Assembly: GCF_024699965.1 (NCBI RefSeq)
Contig: NZ_JAJOMZ010000004.1
Span: 2,884,001 to 2,948,000, forward strand
DNA: 64,000 nt
Direction of reading: 5' to 3'
DNA from: Flavobacterium sp. J372
GTDB lineage: Bacteria; Bacteroidota; Bacteroidia; Flavobacteriales; Flavobacteriaceae
Shown here: positions 40,153-48,605 of the stretch, one piece after another
Layout: each line of letters starts with the position of its first letter
Position numbering within the stretch: position 1 is the first letter of the stretch
The notes under the pieces: model-generated
Told to the model about the DNA's origin: nothing
What the model saw: the letters and a program-made list of their open reading frames with translations, nothing else
The model's database searches: none
Translations under genes and position numbers: made by a program

Positions 40153-40791
40153 TTGCTGTCACTTAAGTTTTCTGATAAGTTATATGAAACCGGCACTGAT
40201 GAAGCCGGAAGAGGCTGCCTTGCCGGCCCTGTAACAGCTGCTGCAGTAATATTACCCGAACGATTTAAGCTTAAGAAGCTGAACGACTCTAAACAGCTTA
40301 CCGAGAAAGTGCGTGAAGAGTTGAAGGAGATAATAAAGGCAAAAGCATTATGCTATCATGTAGTCAACATAGGGCCGGAGATTATCGACGAGATTAATAT
40401 ACTTAATGCATCTATCCACGCTATGCAGGAATGCATTAAAAACCTTAATCCTGTACCGGAATTTATTATTGTTGATGGTAATCGCTTCAAACCGGTAGAA
40501 GGTATTCCTCACGAATGTATAATTCAGGGCGATGGAAAGTATATGAGTATCGCCGCGGCATCAATACTTGCAAAAACTTATCGTGATGAGTATATGAATA
40601 AGATTCACGAGGAATACCCTATGTATAACTGGAAAAGCAATAAAGGCTACCCCACAGCCGAACACCGTGAGGCTATAAAGAAATACGGAATTACGCCTTA
40701 TCACCGAAAATCATTCAGGCTGCTGCCCGAACAACTGGAAATTGAATTTGACATTTTAGAAGACGTTCACGTTACTATCTATAACCCGTAG
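40153..40791 (+). CDS. rnhB: Ribonuclease HII
   Basis: Cytoplasmic nuclease that cuts RNA in RNA-DNA hybrids and single ribonucleotides in DNA; 212 residues. The active-site motifs are [14 protein letters not shown] (DEAGRG) near residues 15-28, NDSKQLTEK near 44 and [13 protein letters not shown] near 137. The frame has no ATG at the start: a TGA at 40147-40149 closes it upstream, and the first possible starts are TTG at 40153 or CTG at 40156. TTG gives the normal N-terminus ([19 protein letters not shown]). Its 3' end overlaps the 3' end of lipB by 36 bp on the opposite strand. Confidence 0.93.
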   Translation: MLSLKFSDKLYETGTDEAGRGCLAGPVTAAAVILPERFKLKKLNDSKQLTEKVREELKEIIKAKALCYHVVNIGPEIIDEINILNASIHAMQECIKNLNPVPEFIIVDGNRFKPVEGIPHECIIQGDGKYMSIAAASILAKTYRDEYMNKIHEEYPMYNWKSNKGYPTAEHREAIKKYGITPYHRKSFRLLPEQLEIEFDILEDVHVTIYNP

Positions 40792-41482
40792 CTCTGCTTC
40801 AAAAAGGTTGGCAAAGTGCTTCATTAGCTTTTCGGTTACTTCAGTTTCGTCAACTGTATCTTTCCTTAACTCAACATTTAATGATGTTACTGCTTTGCCG
40901 CGTATTCCACATGGTATAATATTATCAAAATAGCCAAGGTCTGCATTTACATTGAGGGCAAAGCCATGCATGGTTACCCAACGTGATGCACGAACGCCCA
41001 TGGCACATATTTTTTCGGGCAAACGGAGTGCCTACATCTAGCCAAACTCCGGTCTCGCCTTCACTACGGGTAGCTGTAAGGCCATATTCTGCAAGAGTTA
41101 GTATCACCATCTCTTCAAGAAGGCGAAGGTATTTATGTATATCTGAAAAGAAATTTTCAAGGTCAAGTATAGGGTAGCCCACAATCTGGCCGGGGCCGTG
41201 GTAGGTAATATCCCCGCCCCTGTTTATTTTGTAGAATTTAGCGCCCTTCGCTTCAAGCTGCACTTCATTTAAAAGCAGGTTAGACATATCGCCGCTTTTG
41301 CCAAGTGTGTACACGTGCGGATGACGTACAAACAGCAGGTAATTAGGCGTAGGCTCCTCTTTCTCTTCCCGCCTGTTGCTTATTTTAATATTCAGGATAT
41401 CCGCAAAAAGCGCCTCCTGGTAATCCCATGCCTCTTTATAATCCATCTGCCCCAAATCGCGCACCTCAACCAGCTTATTCAT
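40756..41482 (-). CDS. lipB: Octanoyl-[acyl carrier protein]:protein octanoyltransferase (frameshift in this sequence)
   Basis: Transfers octanoyl groups to lipoyl domains, the first step of lipoate synthesis; 241 residues once corrected. [29 protein letters not shown] and [20 protein letters not shown] are the family motifs, the last containing the catalytic Cys. The frame breaks at 41010-41015, where the plus strand has six T and five are expected. The corrected reading is GTPFARKICAMG. The break is just before the catalytic Cys, so the uncorrected upstream frame would lack it. The homopolymer context suggests a sequencing error. Confidence 0.9.
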
Positions 41483-41566
41483 ATCACCTATAATTTGACG
41501 TAAAGTTACAAAAAACCACGTTGTTGTGATAAGCCCGCATGCATTTCAGTTTTTCATCAGAATCAC

Positions 41567-41574
41567 TATCTTTG
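41567..41574 (+). promoter_or_regulatory. -7 box of the lysS promoter
   Basis: TATCTTTG followed by GCGCCCTT, 21 bp before the lysS ATG; a typical Flavobacterium -7 box. The -33 region has TTTTT instead of TTG. Confidence 0.55.
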
Positions 41575-41595
41575 CGCCCTTAAAAACATATCATT

Positions 41596-43290
41596 ATGCA
41601 GCTTTCAGAACAAGAAATCATCCGCCGCGAAAAACTGGATAAACTGAGGGAACTCGGTATCAATCCGTATCCTGCAAACCTCTTTCCTGTAGACCATACA
41701 AGTAAACAGGTGAGGGAATCTTTTGCAGAGGGCAAAAAGGTGGTTATTGCAGGCCGTATAATGAGTACCCGCATACAGGGCAAGGCATCATTTGCAGAGA
41801 TACAGGACAGCGAGGGACGCATACAGGTTTATTTTAACCGCGATGAGATTTGCCCCGGCGAAGACAAGACAAAATACAACGAGCTTTTCAAGAAACTGAT
41901 TGATCTTGGCGACTTTGTAGGCATCCACGGTGAACTTTTCAAAACACAGGTTGGAGAGATGACCGTTAAGGTTGAGGATTTCCAGTTACTAAGCAAAACG
42001 CTTCGCCCACTTCCGTTGCCAAAGACAGATGCCGATGGCAATGTATATGATAGCTTTAGCGATCCCGAACTGCGCTACCGCCAGCGTTACGTTGATCTTG
42101 TGGTAAACCCTCATGTAAAAGAAGTTTTTGTGAAGCGGACAAAACTGTTCAACGCCATGCGTAGCTTCTTTAATGACAAAGGCTATTTTGAAGTTGAAAC
42201 ACCCGTACTGCAGCCTATTCCGGGCGGTGCAGCCGCAAGGCCGTTTATCACACATCACAACTCGCTTGATATTCCGCTATATATGCGTATTGCCAACGAG
42301 CTTTACTTGAAAAGGCTTATTGTAGGCGGGTTTGACGGTGTGTATGAATTCTCTAAAAACTTCCGTAACGAAGGGATGGACCGTACACATAACCCTGAAT
42401 TTACCGCTATGGAAATATACGTAGCATACAAAGACTACAACTGGATGATGGAGTTTACCGAAAGCCTGCTGGAGCATTGTGCAATTGCGGTGAACGGCAC
42501 TGCTGATGTGACTTTTGGCGAACACAAGGTTAGCTTTAAAGCGCCATATGCCCGTGTTACGATGACCGATGCTATAAAACAATACACCGGTTTTGACATT
42601 ACAGGCAAGACAGAACAGGAAATCTATGAAGCTGCACTGGGCATGGGCATAGCTGTTGACCAGACTATGGGCAAAGGCAAACTTATAGATGAAATTTTTG
42701 GCGAGAAGTGTGAAGGCAATTTCATTCAGCCTACATTTATTACTGATTACCCGAAAGAGATGAGCCCGCTTTGTAAAGAGCACCGCGACAACCCTGAGCT
42801 TACTGAGCGTTTTGAGCTTATGGTATGCGGTAAGGAAATTGCCAATGCCTACAGCGAGCTTAATGACCCTATAGACCAGCGCCAGCGTTTTGAGGCACAG
42901 CTTGAGCTTAGCGAGCGTGGCGACGTTGAGGCAGCCCAGTTTATTGATAATGATTTCCTGCGTGCATTAGAATATGGTATGCCGCCAACATCGGGGCTTG
43001 GTATTGGAATGGACAGGCTTATCATGTACCTTACTAACAACCCCTCTATACAGGAAGTGTTATTCTTCCCGCAAATGAGGCCGGAGAAAAAAGGGCCGGA
43101 ACTTACGGAAGATGAAAAAGCAATAGCTGAACTGCTAAAAGCAAGCGGACAGCTTGCCCTTGATGCCCTGAAAACACAAGCAGGCCTGAGCGGAAAGAAA
43201 TGGGATGCTGCTATGAAAGGGCTTTCAAAACACGGCTTGGTAAAAGTGACCGTGAATGGCGACAGCAAAACTGTAGAATTTACGAAATAG
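41596..43290 (+). CDS. lysS: Lysyl-tRNA synthetase, class II
   Basis: Charges tRNA-Lys; 564 residues. The N-terminal OB-fold anticodon domain spans about 50-140. Class II motif 2 is visible as FRNEGMDRTHNPEFT near 255 and motif 3 as GLGIGMDRLIMYLT near 470. Compared with E. coli LysS (505) there is an extra C-terminal region of about 60 residues (EDEKAIAELLKASGQLALDA to TVEFTK), as in other Bacteroidota, with a winged-helix look. It is followed by a terminator. Confidence 0.97.
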   Translation: MQLSEQEIIRREKLDKLRELGINPYPANLFPVDHTSKQVRESFAEGKKVVIAGRIMSTRIQGKASFAEIQDSEGRIQVYFNRDEICPGEDKTKYNELFKKLIDLGDFVGIHGELFKTQVGEMTVKVEDFQLLSKTLRPLPLPKTDADGNVYDSFSDPELRYRQRYVDLVVNPHVKEVFVKRTKLFNAMRSFFNDKGYFEVETPVLQPIPGGAAARPFITHHNSLDIPLYMRIANELYLKRLIVGGFDGVYEFSKNFRNEGMDRTHNPEFTAMEIYVAYKDYNWMMEFTESLLEHCAIAVNGTADVTFGEHKVSFKAPYARVTMTDAIKQYTGFDITGKTEQEIYEAALGMGIAVDQTMGKGKLIDEIFGEKCEGNFIQPTFITDYPKEMSPLCKEHRDNPELTERFELMVCGKEIANAYSELNDPIDQRQRFEAQLELSERGDVEAAQFIDNDFLRALEYGMPPTSGLGIGMDRLIMYLTNNPSIQEVLFFPQMRPEKKGPELTEDEKAIAELLKASGQLALDALKTQAGLSGKKWDAAMKGLSKHGLVKVTVNGDSKTVEFTK

Positions 43291-43314
43291 ATTACAAGAT
43301 AATTAAACCTCACT

Positions 43315-43345
43315 AAAAGAGCCATTATTTGGCTCTTTTTTTTAT
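43315..43345 (+). terminator. Terminator of lysS
   Basis: AAAAGAGCCA (43315-43324), loop TTATT, TGGCTCTTTT (43330-43339), then a T-tract. Confidence 0.85.
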
Positions 43346-43403
43346 TACAAAAGTTAAAAGGATAAAAATATTTTAATATTTTAGCACCAAATCAAAATTG
43401 GGC

Positions 43404-44258
43404 ATGAAAAAAATTACCTTATTTGCATTAATGGCATTTTCTTTTAACGCTTTCAGTCAGGAGATACTAATTGACCCTGCCGGCGCGGGCGGATTTGAAC
43501 TCGGACCAACCTGGGCAGATAATGGGTGGACAGTGGTAAACCCTAATAATCCCGATGCCAACAGAAAATGGCATCTTGGCGCAGCACAGCCCGGGTTTAG
43601 CGGAGCAAGGGCTGCTTTCATCGGCAATGACGACAACACACTGAGCACACAAAACGCTGCACGAAAAGTACATTTTTACAGGCAGGTTACAATTCCTGCA
43701 GGCGCTACAAATATTGTATTAAGCTTTAAAGTGAAGCAGGAAGTTCTTGATGCCGGTTTTGATTACATCCAGGTAAATACAGCAAATGCTATCCCCACTG
43801 CCGGTAATGAGCCTGCAGGACAAGTGCGTTTCGGCCCATTTCCTGAAGACGCACCGGTACCTACATTTGAGACGCAAACGGTAAACCTGCCAAATGGAAT
43901 GGCAGGACAGACCAGATACCTCATATTTACATTTATTTCGGATAATGCCAATCCGCGTGGTTATCCTGCAATTGATGACATCTCACTTACCTACCAGGCG
44001 CCGGCTTCAACAGCAGACTTTAATAAAAAGCAGCTTAGCTACTACCCCAACCCGGTAAACGATATGCTGAACCTGCAATACCCTGAAGCATTAACCGCGA
44101 TACAGATTTACAATGTTCTGGGCCAGGAGGTAATCTCTAAAAAGCTAAATTCTACAGAAGCACATATAGATATGTCTTCGCTCAAAGGCGGCATATATGT
44201 GGTAAAAGCAACTTCTGTATCAGGTGCTTCTAAGACAATAAAGATTACCAAAAAGTAA
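43404..44258 (+). CDS. T9SS-secreted jelly-roll-like protein
   Basis: A 284-residue secreted protein; the start is taken at the ATG at 43404 (MKKITLFALMAFSFNAFSQ, a signal peptide) and not the TTG six bases upstream. Residues about 20-205 form a beta-rich domain with FYRQVTIPAGATNIVLSFKV, typical of adhesin or CBM-like jelly rolls at the start of Bacteroidota T9SS proteins. The C-terminus (LSYYPNPVNDMLNLQY to KTIKITKK) is a type A sorting domain. The function is unknown; a small cell-surface binding protein is likely. Confidence 0.8.
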   Translation: MKKITLFALMAFSFNAFSQEILIDPAGAGGFELGPTWADNGWTVVNPNNPDANRKWHLGAAQPGFSGARAAFIGNDDNTLSTQNAARKVHFYRQVTIPAGATNIVLSFKVKQEVLDAGFDYIQVNTANAIPTAGNEPAGQVRFGPFPEDAPVPTFETQTVNLPNGMAGQTRYLIFTFISDNANPRGYPAIDDISLTYQAPASTADFNKKQLSYYPNPVNDMLNLQYPEALTAIQIYNVLGQEVISKKLNSTEAHIDMSSLKGGIYVVKATSVSGASKTIKITKK

Positions 44259-44282
44259 TTTTTTGGTATCTAAATTAATACA

Positions 44283-44303
44283 GGAGCATTTAAAATATGC
44301 TCC
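44283..44303. terminator. Possible bidirectional terminator
   Basis: GGAGCAT...ATGCTCC with an AT-rich loop between convergent genes. The stem is only about 7 bp and the T-runs are short. Confidence 0.4.
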
Positions 44304-44313
44304 CGTATTTCTG

Positions 44314-45252
44314 TTACAAACTATAATTCAGGTTTACGCTCCAGCGGTAATTGGCCTCTACCCTGCCTCCTGTTAGGTTTTGCGATATGGGCAGCATACC
44401 GTTGATGCCAATAGAAAATTTATCAACCCCCATTTCAACGCCTGCGCGTCCAAATAAAGCATAACCTTCAGTATCAGGGAGCCTTTCCTTATATTGCTTA
44501 TTGGCATCATACACCTCGCCTGCAATACCAGCCTGCGGTACAATTGTCAACTTGGTAGTTTCGGCAACATAAAATAGGGTTCCTCCGTAGTTAAACTGGT
44601 TCCCGAATTGGTAATTCTTGTCGTTTTCCGTCTTGATATTATAGTTCGCCATACCATTGAAGCCCCAGTCTTTATATCGGATAACATACTCCGCAGCCAA
44701 CAGATAATCCCAACTGCCCGTACCTACCTGAAAGCTTGGATTCACGCTGCCGTTGTTGGCGCTGTCATACTTGCCTGTAGGCGCCTTAACTCCTGCGCCG
44801 GCCTGTAGTGTATGGGTAAAGGTAAGCATGTCGGTTTTAGTCTGGTATAGCGTATATAGGCCGATAACTGTTATATCTCCTAATCCGCTTATCTCCTGCC
44901 TGCCTGTTGAAAGTTCCCGGTTATGGAAATGGTAAGGAACCAGCGCCGTCACCTGGAAATTTTTGAAGACAGGTATTCTCGCCCATGCCTGCACCGTATT
45001 GAAATTTTCATCAACCCAAGGCGAATTGTTGAAGATACCATCGCGGCTGCTGTAGCTTTGATGGAAGTACCGTATGCCGACAAAGTTCTGGTTTATCATT
45101 GAGCTGAAGCCCATGCCCCCGCCGCTGGCAGAGCATCCGCAGGCATCGCAAAAGTCATCAAAAACCAAGTATTTTTTAAAACCCGGTGGCGGTGTTGAAG
45201 CAGAAAGCGTTATGGCAATGCTTAAAGTAAAAAACAATATATATTTCTTCAT
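44314..45252 (-). CDS. Outer-membrane barrel 'transporter' with N-terminal CxxCxC motif
   Basis: A 312-residue protein with a signal peptide (ILFFTLSIAITLSAS). Shortly after the cleavage site comes DDFCDACGCSASGGGMG, with Cys 35, 38 and 40. The rest alternates as a beta barrel (FTHTLQAGAGVKAPTGKY, VIRYKDWGFNGMANYN) and ends RWSVNLNYSL. Similar proteins are annotated only as transporters or phenol-degradation MetA-like barrels. Its ATG overlaps the stop of the diheme gene by one base, so it belongs to the MbnP-like operon. A role in moving or binding the metal handled by that operon is inferred from the Cys motif and context. Confidence 0.75.
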   Translation of the reverse strand: MKKYILFFTLSIAITLSASTPPPGFKKYLVFDDFCDACGCSASGGGMGFSSMINQNFVGIRYFHQSYSSRDGIFNNSPWVDENFNTVQAWARIPVFKNFQVTALVPYHFHNRELSTGRQEISGLGDITVIGLYTLYQTKTDMLTFTHTLQAGAGVKAPTGKYDSANNGSVNPSFQVGTGSWDYLLAAEYVIRYKDWGFNGMANYNIKTENDKNYQFGNQFNYGGTLFYVAETTKLTIVPQAGIAGEVYDANKQYKERLPDTEGYALFGRAGVEMGVDKFSIGINGMLPISQNLTGGRVEANYRWSVNLNYSL

Positions 45253-46301
45253 TATGTCTGGAAATAAAACAGAGGATTATTGATATACTCCTCATCGGTT
45301 AGTGTTTTAAGGAAAGCTATCAAAGCTTCCTTTTCCTGCTGAGTAAGCGGTATGCCCAAGACGCCGTTATGATTTAACAGAGGGTCTAGCGTTGCTGATG
45401 GCTGCACGCCACTGCTGTAAAAGTTAAGCACACTTTGCAATGACCCAAACCGTCCGTCATGCATATACGGAGCAGTGAGCGCTACATTGCGCAGGCTGGG
45501 CACTTTAAACTTATACCTGTCTGCTGCAAAGCCGGTTACTATCTCCCGGCCTTTGTCATCAAGATTGGGGTTTGGTGGCAGCCCATTGTTGCGGAAACTA
45601 CTATCCGTAAACAAATCGGTGGCATGGCAGGCGGCACAATTTTGGGCAAAGAGGCTACGCCCCTGCAACTCCTGCTGGCTCATTGCAGCTCCCGGTTCAT
45701 TCCGTACATATTTGTCATACCGCGAGTTGGCAGATACCATCATGGTCATGAACTGCCCAAGCGCTTTCAGGATATTACCTGATGTAACTTCACTATCAAA
45801 CGCCTGCCTGAAGAGTTTCACATAAGTGGGGTCGTTCTTCAGCTTTGAGGCTATACCTTCCAGCGTTTCATCCATTTCAACGGGATTATGTATCGGCACT
45901 ATTGAGAGCATTTCCAGACTGTTAGAAGCACCGTCATAAAAATACTCGCTCTGGAAAAGCATATTCTGTATAGCAGGCGTATTGCGGAAGCCTATCTGGT
46001 TACCAATGCCGTGACTGAAATCATGGCCGTGATGCGTAAAAGCCGTTGGCTGTTCATGGCAGAAAGCGCACGCGATAGTGCCATCGGCAGAAAGACGCCC
46101 GTCATAAAACAGCATGCGACCCAGCTCAAAACCTTTTTGCGTAGGGTAATTCAGCTCTATATCATGTGCGGGCGGCGGGAAGTTAGCCGGAACTTTAAAA
46201 GCGAGCTTGTTATTTGCCTCAATGAGAATGTAATCATCCTCACTGCTATTGCAGGATTGGGCCACCAGCGCGGCAGCCGCAATCAGTAAAAACCTTTTCA
46301 T
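45252..46301 (-). CDS. MbnH/MauG-like diheme peroxidase lipoprotein
   Basis: A 349-residue periplasmic or envelope c-type cytochrome. The lipobox is LVAQSC (Cys 17). Two heme sites are visible: CAFCH at 78-82 and CAACH at 222-226. APYMHDGRFG near 278 is the typical C-terminal part with Met/His ligand candidates. A PTAFTHHGHDFSHG segment follows the first heme. The family is MauG/cytochrome-c peroxidase; next to an MbnP-like gene the best match is MbnH, which in methanotrophs oxidises a Trp of MbnP to kynurenine. It lies two bases after the MbnP-like stop. Confidence 0.88.
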   Translation of the reverse strand: MKRFLLIAAAALVAQSCNSSEDDYILIEANNKLAFKVPANFPPPAHDIELNYPTQKGFELGRMLFYDGRLSADGTIACAFCHEQPTAFTHHGHDFSHGIGNQIGFRNTPAIQNMLFQSEYFYDGASNSLEMLSIVPIHNPVEMDETLEGIASKLKNDPTYVKLFRQAFDSEVTSGNILKALGQFMTMMVSANSRYDKYVRNEPGAAMSQQELQGRSLFAQNCAACHATDLFTDSSFRNNGLPPNPNLDDKGREIVTGFAADRYKFKVPSLRNVALTAPYMHDGRFGSLQSVLNFYSSGVQPSATLDPLLNHNGVLGIPLTQQEKEALIAFLKTLTDEEYINNPLFYFQT

Positions 46302-46303
46302 GA

Positions 46304-47119
46304 TTAGTGTGGCGAACCACTGCCGTTATGAACATGGTCAATCGTGAACATTGAAAGTGAATTGCCTCCAATTTTAATCAGGTTTTCACCTCCCATTATA
46401 CCCGCTGAAGTTCCCGCAGGGTTAAGGTTGGCAAACAATGATATTTTATTGGCGCCATCAAGCAATACGTTCACATCGCTCTTTATGTGTATAGACGGCA
46501 TAGCATCAGGCCGTACACGCGCCGTAGTTGGCAGGGTCAGCGTCACTTCACGGTAATTATCGGTAGCGGTGTTACTGCCCTGGTGTACCATAAACCCTTT
46601 CTCGCCGGGTGATTGCGGAGTTGTGAATGTGCCTTCAAATAATATGAATTTATACCCGGTGCTCCACGTCCAGGTAAGGTCGTGCTGTGCCGCAAGATTC
46701 CAGAAGCTTTGCTGCGCCGTCTCGCCCTGCAGGTAGCGCTGCTGGTCTACCCCAATCCCGAATTTTAACTGCTTGTAATTACCCGCCGGCACATTTTCAA
46801 GATGCACTGTAAGCTTATCAGCTTCTTCACTTATCACGAAATAACTTTCTTCTTTCGGATATGTAAATTCGCTGCCGTTTTCGTCAACAAGCACAATGTT
46901 GCTCACTATGTAGTTAAGGCGTTCAATGGTAAGCTTTTCACCCATAGAGTTTTCATAGGTTGTACCTAGCGTGAGGGCATCGCCTGCAACGCCGTTATCA
47001 AAATAAATCTCGGCATCGCCGTATGTATTGGGTTGGGCAGCATTGTTATCATCATCGCTGCATGATATAAATAGTATAGCCATGGCAATAGCAGCCATGT
47101 ATTTTATGGTAATTTTCAT
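46304..47119 (-). CDS. MbnP-like copper-binding lipoprotein
   Basis: A 271-residue lipoprotein with lipobox ILFISC (Cys 20) and an Asp-rich start. The MbnP pattern is visible: IVSNIVLVDENG, PAGNYKQLKFGIGVD and the conserved LTWTWSTGYKFILFEG with W150 and W152. His residues that may bind metal are H179 (GFMVHQG), H211 (SIHIKS) and H262/H264 (TIDHVHNG). In the characterised MbnP a Trp is converted to kynurenine and copper(I) binding depends on it. The diheme gene directly downstream is the expected partner. Copper specificity here is inferred. Confidence 0.88.
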   Translation of the reverse strand: MKITIKYMAAIAMAILFISCSDDDNNAAQPNTYGDAEIYFDNGVAGDALTLGTTYENSMGEKLTIERLNYIVSNIVLVDENGSEFTYPKEESYFVISEEADKLTVHLENVPAGNYKQLKFGIGVDQQRYLQGETAQQSFWNLAAQHDLTWTWSTGYKFILFEGTFTTPQSPGEKGFMVHQGSNTATDNYREVTLTLPTTARVRPDAMPSIHIKSDVNVLLDGANKISLFANLNPAGTSAGIMGGENLIKIGGNSLSMFTIDHVHNGSGSPH

Positions 47120-47197
47120 TGTTATTATTTATTAAGTTTAAATGAGATTTTAAGGCATAGAAGCCTTTGGGGAAACTGTTCCCGATAAATTTAGCAC

Positions 47198-47566
47198 TTA
47201 AGAAATAACAAGCGGCGGATGAAAATGGGAATAACCTTCCTGGTAGGAATACAGGTTGGTGTAGATAAAGATATTTGATGTGATGATTGAAACCTTGGTT
47301 TGCGGATTGAAAGAAACAGTATCCTGAAAGAATAACACCTCTGTTTCTGATGCCTGGCTTTTTTTCTGCGATAGCGGCTTTTCAGAATCTGAAGCCTTGG
47401 CCAATTCCTTTTTCAGGTGGCACTTACCATTACAGTGCATTTCCGGCTTTGCCTTGTTTTCGCAAAGTTCAGCAGCTATGTAATCATAATTGATTATGTA
47501 GTCCAGCACCGGCAGCACCGGCCTTGCCAAAAAAAATACAGCTATGATTATTAAAGCAGATTTCAC
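47198..47566 (-). CDS. Small membrane-anchored protein with C-x9-C-x3-C metal-like motif
   Basis: A 122-residue protein that opens the MbnP-like operon, 78 bp upstream. It has one N-terminal hydrophobic segment (ALIIIAVFFLARPVLPVLDYI). The motif ELCENKAKPEMHCNGKCHLK follows, with Cys 35, 45 and 49 and His 44 and 50. The C-terminus holds SHFHPP. I do not recognise a named family. Short proteins with this CNGKC(H/Y)L motif recur in Bacteroidota. The Cys/His set and the operon suggest metal binding or sensing at the inner membrane (inference). The start is GTG at 47566, with a -7 box only five bases upstream. Confidence 0.7.
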   Translation of the reverse strand: MKSALIIIAVFFLARPVLPVLDYIINYDYIAAELCENKAKPEMHCNGKCHLKKELAKASDSEKPLSQKKSQASETEVLFFQDTVSFNPQTKVSIITSNIFIYTNLYSYQEGYSHFHPPLVIS

Positions 47567-47570
47567 ACCC

Positions 47571-47578
47571 CAAAGGTA
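47571..47578 (-). promoter_or_regulatory. -7 box of the MbnP-like operon promoter
   Basis: TACCTTTG on the minus strand ends four bases before the GTG at 47566, so the message would be leaderless or nearly so. No TTG is found at the usual upstream distance. Confidence 0.5.
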
Positions 47579-47674
47579 TGCCGCAGTGTTAAATTTAAAA
47601 AATGTTGGTACAACTTTTTAAACCTTTTTGTAACCCGTTGTCTTATAGCTATAAACTTTAAAAAACTTTTGATT

Positions 47675-48100
47675 ATGAAAACTTGGATTTTAGCAATTAT
47701 GATGGTGGCCGGCATGACAATGAGCGCACAACAAAGAGGAGAAAAACGCGAGCAGCTAAAACCGGAACAGAGAGCGGAGCTAAGGGCTAAAGAAATGGCG
47801 CTTGCCCTTGACCTGAACGATAAGCAGCAAAGAGATTTAAAAGCTTTATATCTTGACCGCGCTAAAAAAACTGATGCAACCCGGGCTCAATATAAAGCTG
47901 CGAGAGAAGCCGGTAAAAAACCAACTGCTGATGAGAAATTTGCAATGAGAAGCAAAATGCTGGATGAGCAGATTGCCATGAAAGCCGAAATGAAAAAAAT
48001 ACTTACGGCAGAGCAATATGCAAAATGGGTAGAGAAAAAGGAGCACATGAAAAAGAGGATTGACAGAAGGCGTGCTCACTCACAAAACAAGCGCAGATAA
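47675..48100 (+). CDS. Spy/CpxP-like (DUF4890-type) periplasmic protein
   Basis: A 141-residue secreted protein; the start is the ATG at 47675 (MKTWILAIMMVAGMTMSAQ, signal peptide), not the TTG six bases upstream. The mature part is almost all charged helix (REQLKPEQRAELRAKEMALA and ILTAEQYAKWVEKKEHMKKR), matching the DUF4890 pattern with two LTxxQxxK-like helices. It resembles periplasmic chaperone/metal-stress proteins of the Spy class. It is divergent from the MbnP-like operon, so a common response to metal is conceivable but not shown. Confidence 0.7.
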   Translation: MKTWILAIMMVAGMTMSAQQRGEKREQLKPEQRAELRAKEMALALDLNDKQQRDLKALYLDRAKKTDATRAQYKAAREAGKKPTADEKFAMRSKMLDEQIAMKAEMKKILTAEQYAKWVEKKEHMKKRIDRRRAHSQNKRR

Positions 48101-48187
48101 TATTTTTTGTGTGTTAAAGTTTTGCAATCTTTAAGAAAAAGATTAGATTTGACATCACTAATCTGAAAAAAAACAAAATTATTAATT

Positions 48188-48550
48188 ATGAAAAAGATAA
48201 TTGCCCTTTTCGTTGTGATGCTTGCTTTTGGCCTTAATGCTAATGCACAGCAAAAAAAAGCCCCAAAAGCTGCGGCTAAGGAAACTACAAAAGAACTGAC
48301 TGTTGCAGAGGCTGCCCAAAGTGACCTGGATGCCCTTACAGCAATCATCACTAACCTGGACAAAACAAAAAAACAGGATTTATACAACCTGTTTGAATAT
48401 AAGCACAGAACAATGAGGGAAGGCCTGAGCGCAGAACGCAAAGCAGCTGTATCTCAGTCTATTGAAGCAAAATTAAAAGCTTCTTTTGAGCCGGCAGACA
48501 TCCAGAAGCTGGAGAACAATCCTGCTGTAATGAGGAAACTTATTCAATAA
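48188..48550 (+). CDS. Small secreted helical protein of unknown function
   Basis: A 120-residue protein with a signal peptide (MKKIIALFVVMLAFGLNANAQ). A Lys/Ala-rich linker precedes helices (AAQSDLDALTAIITNLDKTK, LYNLFEYKHRTMREGLSAE, KLENNPAVMRKLI). The pattern is like the preceding gene in size and charge, but there is no clear family. It is 88 bp downstream of the DUF4890-type gene and is followed by a strong terminator. Confidence 0.7.
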   Translation: MKKIIALFVVMLAFGLNANAQQKKAPKAAAKETTKELTVAEAAQSDLDALTAIITNLDKTKKQDLYNLFEYKHRTMREGLSAERKAAVSQSIEAKLKASFEPADIQKLENNPAVMRKLIQ

Positions 48551-48570
48551 GCACTTATCTTTTCAGGATA

Positions 48571-48605
48571 AAAAAAGCTCCCCGCCACGGCGGGGAGCTT
48601 TTTTT
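48571..48605. terminator. Bidirectional terminator before hemL
   Basis: AAAAAAGCTCCCCGC, loop CACG, GCGGGGAGCTTTTTTT: a strong GC-rich stem flanked by A and T runs, between convergent genes. Confidence 0.9.
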
